Shown: one piece after another, positions 36,763 through 47,981 of the stretch
Layout: each line of letters begins with the position of its first letter
Numbering within the stretch: the first letter of the stretch is position 1
From: Punica granatum
Taxonomy: Eukaryota; Streptophyta; Magnoliopsida; Myrtales; Lythraceae
Reading direction: 5' to 3'
Length of the DNA stretch: 64,000 bases
Assembly (NCBI RefSeq): GCF_007655135.1
Contig: NC_045127.1
Location: forward strand, 28,252,199-28,316,198
Notes under the pieces: generated by a model
Databases searched by the model: none
Seen by the model: only the letters and a program-made list of their open reading frames with translations
What the model was told of the DNA's origin: nothing
Position numbers and translations under genes: made by a program

Positions 36763-36767
36763 GAGAC
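36763..36767. repeat. Target duplication GAGAC, right copy
   Basis: An exact match to 31380-31384. Confidence 0.88.
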
Positions 36768-36836
36768 CAAACGGGGTGCTTCTTATGGTCTATGGCTGCA
36801 TCCTCTGCTCAAGCACGCAACCAAAGAGGGGCAAGC
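36768..36836 (+). promoter_or_regulatory. 3' UTR end and polypurine tract of element E
   Basis: It continues the E 3' UTR after the solo LTR. The tract AAAGAGGGGCAAGC (36823-36836) is identical to those of C and D and is directly followed by an LTR start. It primes plus-strand synthesis. Confidence 0.85.
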
Positions 36837-37932
36837 TGTCAGCACCCCGAGTTGGTCCACCAGTTCCAACAGAGAATATCAACAGCCACCTCGGCCACAG
36901 TCTGATAATCATGGCAAAAGAAGGCCCAAAAAACGCCAGTGTCAATACCTTGTTTTGGTCCACCGACTTCTACAAAGAGTTTTGATAACCAACCAGATCG
37001 TAATATGAGCTTCAACAGAAGATGATCAGACAAAGTCAGTTTACTATTCATGGTAAGATTGACAAGGTTGACCATGCGACTCAAGGGGCATGATGATAGA
37101 GAAAGGTCCCAGGGCCTCCCAGAGAGTTTATAGAAGGATGATAGAACATCCAAGACAAATAGTTAATTTTGCTTCGATCACCCGAGCCGAGCAAAACCGG
37201 CTTTTGAGCTCTCAGTGTATCAAGTCATGTCCAAAAACCAAGATATATCAATATCAGGCTCACCGGGACCGCCCCTTTGCACACATTAACAGACCTTGTT
37301 CTTTGGGGTACAAAATTTGAATATGCAATTGATCGATACCCGAACTTCTCCAACATCTCTCGAATCCATGCGGGATCCACGGCCACTTCCCCATTCTTTT
37401 ATTTATTTGCAAACTAGCACCATTCTCTTTCTTTATTTGCAATCTAGCTTATTCTTTTTATGTGCAATTTGGCTCATTCTTTTCATCATTTGCAAACTAA
37501 CACCATTTTTTATTATTTGTAATCTAGCCCTTTTTCTTTTATTATTTGCAAGATAGCATCATTCTTTTATTATTATTTACAAACAAGCCCTTTTTCTTTT
37601 ATTATTTGCAATCTAGCCTTTTTTTCTTTTATTATTTGCAAATTAGCATCTCTTTTATTGTTTGCAAACTAGCCCATTCTTTCCATCATTTGCAACTAGC
37701 CTCATTCTTCTTGGTATTTACGAACTAGGCCCATTCTTTTGTTATTCACAAGCTAGTCACATTAGTTATTTTATTTGCAAATTGATTTCATTCTTTCTTA
37801 ATTCACCACATTTCTACCCATAACTTCCACCAATACACATTCAAGTCCTCTTCTTCCCTTTTTTTTTCTGTCACTTTCCTACTTCTTTCTTTCCCCTCAT
37901 GGCCGAAATTCCCCGCCTTTCTCCTGTTGCGT
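36837..37932 (+). mobile_element. Two LTR 5' ends in series
   Basis: TGTCAGCACCCC at 36837 is the start of the 3' LTR of element E. After only 103 bp a second LTR-like start, TGTCAATACC, occurs at 36940. The latter continues as LTR 5' sequence (for example CGAGCAAAACCGGCTTTTGAG near 37188) to about 37932, with an AT/CT-rich array inside. Whether this is a nested insertion or a local duplication cannot be decided here. Confidence 0.6.
37385..37790 (+). repeat. TTTGCAA-CTAGC-rich array
   Basis: About 12-14 irregular units of 28-40 bp of the form CATTCTTTTATTATTTGCAA followed by a CTAGC word. It is low complexity and lies inside an LTR 5' region. It has no match in the LTRs of B, C or D that I could see. 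Confidence 0.75.
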
Positions 37933-38798
37933 TGTCAACACCCCATTTTGGTCCACCGACTCCAACGGGGAGCAGCAATAGCTGCGGGGACTACGACCCG
38001 ACAGGCGCAGCAGAACAAGGCATAGAAGAGCTCGGACCACTATTCATAGTCGGGGCAACATGAGCAAACACATTATCAGGGGGCATGGATCACAAAAGAG
38101 AAGCAAGGGCCCATAGAAAGAACACAGTAAGAAACCAAGGAAGTTGAGCAGACAAAGGACATCGGGGCAACGAAAGCCGGCACTGTGGCACTATTCACTG
38201 CTGGATCACCGTAGCGTCATAAGGTATCCAATATGGGACTCTAAGAATCTCTCTCGGTGCCAAAATGACCAATGACACCTCTGAGCGCATTTCAGAAGCT
38301 TTCTGCTTAAGATGGGGCACCCCCGAATCTTTGCAAACGCCTTCCTGACGGGGCTCTCAGAACGCCCGATCCACGAACTAATAATGGGCACTCGGAAATA
38401 GGTCTGCACATGCCCAAGGATCACTAGGACGAGGGAACAAGTTTCAAACTGCCTTTCGGAACTCATCTCGGTGTCTCGAGTTGATCCCGACCCGGAAAAA
38501 GGGGCCATTTCTACACAGAAACATAGCTGGAGACCCTTTTAACAAATCGTCAGCGGACGAAATCAGCATCGATCAATCCTAGGGACCTCAAGGGCTTGGG
38601 AAATAGACCCTGATCACATTGCACAATCCATTTAGGTTTCCCGAGTACCATTCCGGCAGTAAAAGGGCCCCTTTCAAACGGAATCTCGCGCTTAAAGCCT
38701 ATTCAAGGAAAAGTTGACGCCCGAACTCTGCACCACCCACTCCAAACAACTCCCGGGGGTTAGGAAATCATTTTGGCTCGGACCAAGCAAAGCATATC
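37933..38798 (+). mobile_element. LTR 5' fragment, close to LTR-4
   Basis: It starts TGTCAACACCCCATTTTGG. Its body is the reverse complement of about 19440-20307, including AGGGTCTCC/GGAGACCCTTTTAAC and the GCTCGGACCAAGCAAA word. It breaks off near 38798 into coding sequence. Confidence 0.78.
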
Positions 38799-40127
38799 GG
38801 TTGATCGTGCATTCCTCCGGCTCATCATAGGAGACTTGCCACTACTTGTTAATTCTCCCATCAACTTGACCTTGCTCAGAACCGCTATCAGCTTCTGGGA
38901 CATTCAACGGGACGTATACGACTTTCAGGGGATAGAGCTAGCTCCTACAGTAGAGGAATACACGACATTTATCCAACGACCCATGTCGACTCAAGACATC
39001 GTGGTGCCCAACCAGTTTGCCACGATACAGAATAGACTCGCCAATCTTTTAGATCTCCGGACAAAGAAGTCCGCCGTGAGCTCAAGAACGGATGGGAGCA
39101 TAGTGTTAGGACTGCATGGCTCGTAAACTTCATACACATCCGTGCACTCCGCGCTACAGGAGAATCCTATCAGCGTGATGCCTGTCATGGGTTCCTCCTG
39201 CTCATTCGGGACCATTCTATTCCCGTACTCATCAGACATCATTGACGGAGCACTTGCCCAAGTCATCCTCCAAGTGGTAGGAGGCCATAGTTATATTGAA
39301 GCCATCTTGGCTGAGACCATACGGTCTCTTGACTATGTACGAGAGGTTCGACGTGGTACAATGAGAGGAGCTCCACACCTACTGCAGATTTGGCTTCTTG
39401 CACACATCAGGCCATTCTGTTCATCCCACCCTTTTTCCTGCATCACCGACGAGTGCTCACTTATCATTCGTCTACTCATGTATTTCGACCTTCCGACCGT
39501 GACTACACCGATTAGAGGAGAATGGAAGAAACGATACGAGCCCTGCAAGCGAATGAGACTCGCCCCAACGCTAGTTATGGCGACTGTAGCATCTTCCCAA
39601 GCATGCGATTGCCCTCGAAGGTCAAGATCCCAGAGTTTAAGACTTACGAGGGTACAACAGATCCGCGACACCACCTCCATCATTACCGGGGAAAGATGCT
39701 GCAATACTGAGACTACAAGGAATTCGTCATCCATTTGTTCCAGGACAGCCTGACAGGATCGGCTCTTGACTGGTTCATGTCACTAAAGGCCGAAGACATC
39801 CTTACGTGGGCGGACCTCTCCCGGAGGTTCATCGATCAATACTAATACTGTGTGAAAGCACCTTCGACCCTTCTAGAGTTGAGCACGAAAGAAATGGCAC
39901 AAGGCCAAAAGTTTGAAGACTACGCCACCACGTGGCGTGCCCAGGCGGCAAAACACGTCCCTCCGATCAGCGAGTTGCAACAGATTCAGTTATTTCATTC
40001 CACCCTAAGAGAGGTGTATTACTCACATCTATTGGCCAACACTTCCTCATTTTCCGATCTTATCGAGGCCGGGGAAGAAGCTTGACATGGGCATCAAGAT
40101 CGGTAGGATGGAAGGCCCCGCTGGCAA
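38799..40127 (+). pseudogene. DUF7745-like domain fused to gag (element F remnant)
   Basis: The first part (to about 39500) is a plant-mobile-domain-like region: RLIIGDLPLLVNSP, then TAISFWDIQRDVYDFQG and VEEYTTFIQRP. It has one stop after 39120, then ILQVVGGHSYIEAILAETIR. After a frameshift at about 39520 it passes into gag (MEETIRALQ, KIPEFKTYEGTTDPRHH, FQDSLTGSALDWF, AAKHVPPI), with further stops. The order DUF7745-like then gag matches the retroelement ORF architecture I recall from pomegranate, with the linker deleted. Gag is related to but distinct from that of B. It is cut at 40127 by element C. Confidence 0.78.
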
Positions 40128-42589
40128 TGTACGGACCCGAATGTGGACTCTCGTCGGGGCCCGCATTGCGCGCTTTTGGATAGCGCGGCTTGGGAGTGTC
40201 CACCTGCCCGTGGGGACACCTGACGGACATGCGTGAGAGAAGGAGTCGCCACTTATCATTTTACGTCCCGTAGGTCGAGGGCGGATAAGTTACCTGGGTC
40301 TAGGGGTGTGGAACACCTAGTTTGTCGTTAAAGCATTGATCTGTATGGAACTGGAAAATCCGTGTTCGGGGGTTCATGTTACGTGCGGGCCTATATCCCG
40401 CACGCCCTTTCGGTACTCTGGTTTGCTAGGCTTGCATGTTTTATGATTTACCGCATGAATTAAGTTGCACTCGACTAGCACGTTTTGACACCGGAGATTC
40501 GGTGAACCAAACGATGTCGGTTGAGAAGCCGAGAGAGAAGTAAACCCGTGTGTCGGGGAATTGGTTCACAATCTTGCGTTACAGTTCATCGAACCATGGA
40601 GGTTGAATCCCTGCGTGAACCAGAACCGCGAGTTCTTGGATTTACTTGTATCTGGGCAAGCATTAGACTGATTCGATTAATTCGACTCTCGGACCGTTCG
40701 CTCACCGACTGGAATTCTTACAGAATAAATGTACAAAATAAAATCCTTACAATGCTCTCGAAAACAATAAATACAAATTACAAATGGCCGAATTCCAGTC
40801 GACTCGCGTTCGGTTATTATTCCACTCTAACTCACCGTGAGTTTAGGGAAAAGACCGAAGAACTGAAATTCAATGGACGCTCTTTCTGTATAGGGCGTTG
40901 GACCCTGTGAGTGTTGATTAGGGTGTTGAACTCTGTGATCGATGATTAGGGCGTTGAACCCTAATATTATTCGGCCTAGGGATCAAGCTCGACCCGCATG
41001 GCAAACAGGTGCGGAAAAATAACACGCAACATGTTAATAACAGACAAGGTGTTTGTTATTGTCGTGTTTACGTGAATTAATAGATTATTTAACCTAGGGG
41101 TGTTTTTGCAAGCAAATGCCATATGCTAAGCAATCAAACATGTGCCAATGTTTTAGCATTCGGCTTTTGTTGGAAACTTGAAAAAGAGAGTCAAATCTCA
41201 TGTGTGGATTGCTTTTACAGTGATTCGGTGTTGTGACACGGAATTACCATTGAATTGATCCAAACTTGTATTTTGACTCTAGATTTGGAACATAGAGTTC
41301 CGCCTAACCATTTTCTAGCATTTGGTTAAGTCGAATGAAATGATTAGTCAGGTAATTGTATTTTTGATACAGAATACTCAATTGACACCTTAAACTGCGC
41401 TAGGATGTCGGCAAATCACAAAATGATGTTCTTGCCCTTGATTTGGAAATTTGTTTTCAGAAAAAGAGAACACACAATAAGGATTTGAAGTGTGAGGGTT
41501 TCGAAAAGGGCATTAACACCGTTTTGTAATTCGTCGACGCGAGTTACAGATTAATGTCCTGTTCGTGCAAAGTTGTTTAAATTGAATGAATTAACCGTGT
41601 GAACGTCTCGATTAACCCGTTCGTGGAATTAATGCTTAAGGTTATTGCCGAATGCATTAATTGTGAAAACGATTCGTGATTCGACGACCAAAACGAATCC
41701 ATAATGATCAAGGATAATTCGGTTGAATAACCAGCAATACCCTTATAACCGAATGGATCCGAATGAGTCCTCGATACACAAACCCATGCATGTTTGTTTA
41801 AAAAAACAAAGGTTTTAAACGATGTTTCAACATGGGAATCATAGAAATATCAAAATTACAATTTCATACAATCCGAGAAATGAATTAAACTCGAAATAAG
41901 GAAATCATTCTTGATCCAAAAAGGCTAAGAAGCCCTCGGCTTCACCTTGTCAAAGATGGCCGAATACTCTCGTGGCTCGTTTCAAATCACAAATGATTTC
42001 CTTGTCTTAGTTTAATCATTTTTCGCATGCTCAAACATCAAACATGATGAATAACACGTTTTTGACAAAGGCCGGTATTACCATGATTTGATTAACTCAT
42101 TTAAACATGCAAACATTCACAAACATGTTATTTAAGGAATCGATAAAATAATACCGGCTTCATGCATGCAAGAACAACAAAATAAACTTGGAAACTAACT
42201 TGGATAGGGCTAAGGAGACCAATCTTAACTCAAAAAGAGCAACTTAAGTCTCGGCCATCCCCTTTAGAGACTTGGCCGTGAGCTTACTTGCCATTTCCGG
42301 GTCGGGATGGTCTTCCAAACGACAATCCAAACCTTTTTCCGACATGCTAGCAAGTTATAAGGTAATACACATGCATAATATAACATAAAATTTCATAAAA
42401 GTTAAATCTTACAAGTTAAACATGGATAAAACACCATAATACTCCATAGCCATACAAAAATATAAAAAGCCCTAACTCCTCTAAGTCAAGAGTGATTTAC
42501 CTAGCCTCGGGATACGAGGAAAGAGTCGAGGAAGTGTTCGAGAGTCGAGTGACTCGGTTGAATGCTTGGAAGGATGCTCGGGTGCAAAG

Positions 42590-42780
42590 GATGCACGTTC
42601 GGGGAGCTAGGTGCACGGGGAGTGCGGCTGGAATGCACGGGAGGCGCGCGAGGTACGCGGGGGCGCGAGCAGGCGCGCGGACGTGCAGGCGTGCGCTCAG
42701 GGCGCGCGGGCGTGCGCGGGGCGGGTGGCGTGCGCACGGGGCGCGCGGGCGTGCGCGCGGCTGGCGCTGGCGTGTCACTA
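42590..42780. repeat. GC-rich segment, possible seed of the element D array
   Basis: About 190 bp of very high GC made of irregular GGCGCGCGGGCGTGCG words without a fixed period. It occupies the LTR slot that in element D holds a 1 kb array of a 23 bp unit with the same words. The ORFs at 42492-42938 and on the opposite strand are artefacts of the composition. Confidence 0.75.
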
Positions 42781-43121
42781 TTCACCCGAGAGTAGCGATT
42801 TCACCCGAAATGCACTATTTGACCCGAAACAATAATTTAAAGACTTCAAATGGAAAAACCAACTTCACCAATGAACTCCATGGGTCCAAAATGAGTGGGA
42901 TATGGAGTTTGGGAAATTTTGAAGTTAAGTCGGGATGATGAACACCGGCTTCCGACTTAAGAACTTCGTGTTTTGCTCGATGTTTTCTTTTCTATTTTTT
43001 TGAGATGAAGCTTGCTGGTTCTTGGCTGCTCTTAGCTATGGAGTTTGAGAGGATTTTAGAGGGAGAAAGCTAGTGAGAAGTGTGTAAGAGGAGAAGTCAT
43101 TATCTTAATCACTTTTGGGCC

Positions 43122-43128
43122 ATTTATA
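43122..43128 (-). promoter_or_regulatory. Likely TATA box of the LTR promoter (element C)
   Basis: The - strand reads GCCTATAAATGG. The same place in the other LTRs has CTATAAG (9212, 18780), CTATATATT (35292) or ATATATATT (51962). The conserved position about 1.6 kb from the LTR 5' end supports a promoter. Confidence 0.6.
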
Positions 43129-44737
43129 GGCAAAACTAATGACAAAATTAGTGAAACAAAGCATCATTAGTGGGCATGCTTAGGATGGATGGTTTGCTTA
43201 AGGAAATATCTAGCCTTATCCTCTTCCATTTGCATTAATGAAGAAGAGATCAAAGCATTAAATGGCATTGAAGAAGAGTTGGAGTGTTGTCTTCAAACTC
43301 TTTGGATATTTTGGCTAAGAATGCAAGTTGGCTTCTTGCATTGAAGAAGAAGAGGAAGTTTCTAGAGCAAAGGGGTGACTCATCTTGGGTAGTCCGTGGG
43401 TCTCACGACCGAAGAGGAGAAACCGGGAAAAAGCTCGGGTCTCGATTGATCGCGCATTCGAAGTTCGTGGTTTGAATTGAATGTCGAATTATCGATATAC
43501 GCGAGGAAACGGATTTAATGAGTCCGAGATTGACATTTCCGTGAGGAATTGCCAAATATCTGTATGAGGCTCGGAAGCCGGTTTTGCTCCTTTTATGCAT
43601 TCAGAGCGAGGTTACCCACTTCTGACAGCATATCTTGTATCTGCATCCCACGTCGGTTGTTTTGACATAAATTGTCAAATTACGTGGGCACTTGTCCCTT
43701 AAGCCGGTAAATGCAAATATGGAGCCGGAGATGTCTTAGGAGGCCGAAACTAGATTTCCCAGATTGCTTTCTGAGTTTCTTGGGCGATCCGGAGATCACT
43801 GTGATCTCTGTTTGCCGAGATTGGGCCTCTAAGGATATGAAAAGTGCATCTAAGACCCTTACAGCACTGCTCGAGGGGTCTAGATGAGTTGTGTGATTCA
43901 TTCCGACGATTCCACATTGAGCGTTGAGATAAGCAGCTTTGGAATTGACAACCATCCGGCGTCAAGTTTCCCCAAAGAGGACCTCCGGATATGGATTTCC
44001 ACTGAAAATGGTCTTTTGTGCTCCTCGGAGGTTACTCGGGAAACCGAGAAGGGTTTTACTGTCTGTTTCGCCCAAATGCGAATGTCCGCTGGAGTTTTCA
44101 GGGCAATGTAGTGTGAACTTTGTTTGCCGTAATTCCATCAGACCAGTCTCCGGTTATGCTCTTCCGAAGAGGGGTATGCCCGTTTTGTCACTCGGAAGTC
44201 ATTCGTGGTGTTGTATGGCTTCCAAAAGACAATCTGAAGCTCTACACGTGCTTTGTATGATTGCGGGGCGTGGCCGCATCTGATATTTGGAATTAACTTT
44301 TCTCCAAGAAACCGACATTTTTGGACTTCCACTGAAAAGTTGTCTGTATACAAAAAGTTGTTCTGTATAGAACAGATGATTTGCAAAATGCCTTTGGGGA
44401 CATTTTTCATCTGTTTGGCATTGGAGTGGATTTTTGGAGTCCAATATTGGCTATCTTCCGATGATCGAGCGAACTATCGAAAAATAGAATCATCTATGTG
44501 GTACACTGGAAGTGCCGGTTTTGGACGTTGTTGAGCTCTCTAGCCACTATGTTACCCTTTGGTGACTCCTAGAGTCCTTCTGTCATGTGTGTATATCTTC
44601 TGCTCAATTTTGCCGACTTGAGGATGAATAGTGATTTCTGCTCTGTTAAGTCGTTTTTCTGTATTCTGCTCAAGTTGTGGCTTGGACCATTGCTGATATC
44701 GTTGTTTGGAAAGGTGAGCCAAAATGGGGTGCTGACA

Positions 44738-44751
44738 GCTTGCCCCTCTTT
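44738..44751 (-). promoter_or_regulatory. Polypurine tract of element C
   Basis: AAAGAGGGGCAAGC on the - strand directly precedes the LTR start TGTCAGCACC. Confidence 0.88.
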
Positions 44752-44884
44752 GACTGCATGCTCGAGTAGAGGATGCAGCCAAAGACTTTAGAAGCACCCC
44801 AATTTGATAGCAATGATTGATATGGAACTTCTGATAACAGTCTTCTCCCTCCTACTTTGGATATGTGGGGATGTCATACCTGAT

Positions 44885-45640
44885 GCAGAAATGTAAAAGT
44901 CGGGACAGACCCGAGGGGACGGACCCCTGTGCAGAAAGGTAGTCGGGACGTACCCGAAGGGGACGGACCCCTGTGCCGAAAAGTAGTCGGGACGGACCCG
45001 AAGGGGACGGACCCCTGTGCAGAAAAGTAGTGGGGACGGACCCCTGTGCAGAAAAGTAGTCGGGACGGACCCGAAGGGAACAAACCCCTGTGCAGAAAAG
45101 TAGTCGGGACGGACCCGAGGGGGATGGACCCCTGTGCCGAAAAGTAGTCGGGACAGACCCGAAGGGAACGGACCCTATGCGGAAAAGTAGTCGGGACGGA
45201 CCCCTATGCGGAAAAGTAGTCGGGACGGACCCCTATGCAGAAAAGTAGTCGGGACGGACCCGAAGGGTTTGCAATATGCATGGGGCATACCGAATGAACA
45301 ACATGGTTCAAAGGCGCCTACCCAATGGACTTGCAGGGTGCGGGGCGTTTTGCCTGGCGGGTTTGCAAGGTGCGGGGTGTTTTGCCCGGCGGTTTGCATG
45401 GTGCAGGAAAAAGGAGTCGGGACGGACCCCTGAGCAGAAAAGTAGTCGGGACGGACCCGAAGGGGACGGACCCCTATGCAGAAAAGTAGTCGAGACGGAC
45501 CCGAAGGGGACGGACCCCTATGCAGAAAAGTAGTCGGGACGGACCCCTATGCAGAAAAGTAGTCGGGACAGACCCCTATGCAGAAAAGTAGTCGGGATGG
45601 ACCCGAAGGGGACGGACCCCTATGCAGAAAAGTAAAGTTG
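44885..45640 (-). repeat. 44 bp tandem array in the 3' UTR of element C
   Basis: About 13-15 units of AGTAGTCGGGACGGACCCGA + AGGGGACGGACCCCTGTGCAGAAA, several shortened to half units. The array is split at about 45267-45415 by a non-repeat segment that also occurs in element D (54200-54370). 44752-44884 is a unique 3' UTR tail. Confidence 0.9.
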
Positions 45641-46773
45641 CTTGGGATGCATTGCAGAATGAAAATGCTTATAAAAAGTAAATGCAAACGCTGAGGAGTT
45701 GCGTGGGGTGTGGAAGGAATCATTGTGATTCCTCTGTCACTGAGCTTGTCTGTGCTGCAATCCATGTTGTGGCAGAATGTTTTATTGTTTGCCAACAGAT
45801 TGTGATGCGATTGAATGCATGGAGTATTATACTGAAGACTTCCCCTTGGATTTTGGCTGTGGTCCTTGGCATAAGGCAGACATGTATTCATCAAAGAAAG
45901 ACTTCTTTCGGGGTTCACATCCTCGTTCTTGCATATAGAACCATGGGAGCTAACAATAGTTGTCAGTTCTACTCTACAGCCATAATGAAGATGTGTAAAG
46001 AAGTTTAAATAATAATGCTTTGGGGATTTGAACTTGATGACCATTTAAAGGGGTGGCCGTATCCCTCTAGATTTGTGATTTGACAAGAAAGGCTTTTTAC
46101 AGAACAGGCATAACCTGTAGAATTTGCATAAGGGTAAAGGGGGATTCTTTGGGATCCTCCAAATCAAGGATACAAAGATTCGACTGTATGTCGAAACGTG
46201 TCTCGTGCTCTGATGGGTAAAGAGAGTTTGCTTGCATCGAAGACTGTCAAACCACTATTTGTTGCCACTGCACGCTGAGTGTAGCTGTCATTTCGTGGTT
46301 GAGCTGCCGAAGGTCCCCTAATTTTTACCTAGGTCGCAAGACGCGTGACGACCTAACGGGGTGTTTTGTTTGACATTTCTCTCATTTAGATCTCACATTT
46401 TGCTACGATCACCCGTATTGGGTCTGATCGCACCTCTCGATTCCTCTAACTTTTGCCTAGACCGCCCTTTTCGGGTTTTCAGCCTAGCGAGGATTTTGTT
46501 TCATGCTCTCCTTTTGCCACGGTTCCCTTTTGCGGGATTTTAAACCGTGCCTCTCATTCCCTAATTTTTGCCTAGGCCGCCTCAAAGAGGTTTTCAACCT
46601 AGCGGGAAATCCATTCTTTTTCTCTCAGGAAAAATTCAGAGAAAAGGGAAAGAGCAAAATATGGGAATACATGAGTTAACGAAATTAAAAGTGTTGGGAA
46701 CTGTACATATGAAAAAAGGTAAAATGTAATGTGCATTTGACAAAACACCCGCAGTGGGATAAGAGAAACACCA
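45641..46773 (-). other. 3' UTR of element C
   Basis: Non-coding. It matches element B (9535-10394) and in part element D (54650-54840). It contains the hairpin series at 46328-46605. ORFs at 45547-46044 and 45682-46008 overlap on opposite strands, partly read the array, and are rejected. Confidence 0.75.
46328..46605 (-). other. Series of five hairpin cassettes
   Basis: Five inverted repeats follow each other with a shared plan: outer stem, CCC...GGG inner stem, TTTT bulge. They are TAGGTCG/CGACCTA (46330-46355), CGATC/GATCG (46405-46429), CTAG.../...CTAG around CGCCCTTTTCGGG (about 46457-46487), CACGGTT/AACCGTG (about 46517-46548) and CTAGG/CCTAG with CCTC/GAGG (about 46575-46602). The stems differ in sequence but keep pairing. 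Counterparts lie in B, D and, degraded, in E. Confidence 0.7.
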
Positions 46774-47854
46774 TCACGAATAGTATTTCTTAAGAGCATC
46801 AGCATTGACCGAAAGAGCGTTCTCGTTTCCGTCCATATCGTTGAGAATGATTACCCCTCCGTCAAAGACTTCCTTAACGATGAATGGACCGTCGTACTTG
46901 TAAGCGAACTTGCCCCTGGAATCTGGGGCGATGTGTAAAACTTTCCGCAAGACGAGGTCGCCGGGGCTGAACTCGCGAGGACGAACTTTTTTGTTGAATG
47001 TTCGAGCCATTCTTTGCTGATAGCACTGACCGTGGCAAAGTGCAGTTAGCCGCTTCTCATCAATGAGATTAAGCTGTTCATAGCGTTGCTTCGCCCATTC
47101 TGCTTCCTTGAGTTTGGACTCGGCAAGAACCCTCATGGAGGGAATCTCCACTTCGATTGGAAGAACCGCTTCCATACCGTAGACCAAAGAATACGGGGTT
47201 GCCCCGGTAGATGAGCGGATAGAAGTCCGATATGCCAAGAGTGCGAACGGGAGCATCTCGTGCCAGTCCTTGTAATTCGCCGTCATTTTTTCGATGATTT
47301 TCTTTATGTTCTTATTCGCTGCCTCTACCGCACCATTCATTTGCGGACGATATGGAGAGGAATTACGATGTTGGATTCTGAACTGTGCACAGAGCTCGTC
47401 AATGAGCTTATTATTCAGGTTCTTGGCATTGTCGGTGATGAGAGTCGCAGGGACCCCGTACCGCGCAATGATGTCGCGTTTGAGGAAGCGAGCCACGGCC
47501 TTTGCAGTGACTAACGCAAGGGTGATAGCTTCGATCCACTTGGTGAAGTAATCGATAGCTACCAGTATGAACAAATGTCCATTGGATGCTTTAGGGTTGA
47601 CCGGACCGATCACGTCCATGCCCCACATTGAAAAGGGCCACAGAGCAGCCATTGGATGGAGCTCGTTGGGTGGTGCTCTGATCTGATTCGCGTAGACTTG
47701 ACACAAGTGACAGTGTCTGACATGCTTGGCGCAGTCAATCTCCATGGTAGACCAGAAGTACCCGAGTCGCATGAGCTTCTTTGCTAGCATAAGTCTGTTC
47801 ATATGAGGTCCGCAATTTCCTTCGTGCACTTCTTCCATGAGGCGTTGTGCTTCA
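46774..47854 (-). CDS. Integrase of element C, 5'-truncated by element D
   Basis: The - strand frame is open for 360 codons from the junction at 47854 to the stop at 46774. The longer ORF begins at 47982, but its first ~43 codons are LTR sequence of element D. It has the H2C2 finger (HEGNCGPH, then CAKHVRHCHLC), a complete DDE set (WGMDVIG, LITDNAKN, NGAVEAANK with 35 residues between the last two) and a GPF-like C-terminal module (KYDGPFIVKEVF). There is no chromodomain. Relative to B, all catalytic residues are intact, so C decayed less. The rest of its pol and gag should lie to the right of D, outside the window. Confidence 0.92.
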
Positions 47855-47971
47855 TGTACGGACCCGAATGTGGACTCTCGTCGGGGCCCGCATCGCGCGC
47901 TTTTGGATCGCGCGGCTTGGTCGGAACGTCCACCTTCCCGCGGGGGCGCGCGTCGGACACGCGTGAGAGAA

Positions 47972-47981
47972 GGAGTCGCCA
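47972..47981 (-). promoter_or_regulatory. Primer-binding-like core inside U5
   Basis: The - strand reads TGGCGACTCC, the first ten bases of the primer-binding site at 59551-59569, about 120 bp before the LTR 3' end. It is present at the same place in seven of eight LTRs of the window and in one with a single change. Confidence 0.6.

Larger units (their letters stand above)
40128..44737 (-). mobile_element. 3' LTR of element C (4610 bp)
   Basis: Complete: TGTACGGACCCG at 40128 to GGGGTGCTGACA at 44737, preceded by GGCAA (possible target duplication; the partner lies outside). It has the primer-like core at 40242-40251, a perfect U5 hairpin at about 40382-40406, the CTCTAAGTC...ACCTAGCCTCGGGAT landmark (42480-42512) and a GC-rich segment after it. 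It sits in the gag of element F. Confidence 0.92.

Noticed and set aside
45547..46044. ORF of 165 codons in the 3' UTR of C, with an opposite ORF 45682-46008
   Set aside because: It partly reads the array and partly non-coding 3' UTR. The related D and B sequences do not keep the frame.
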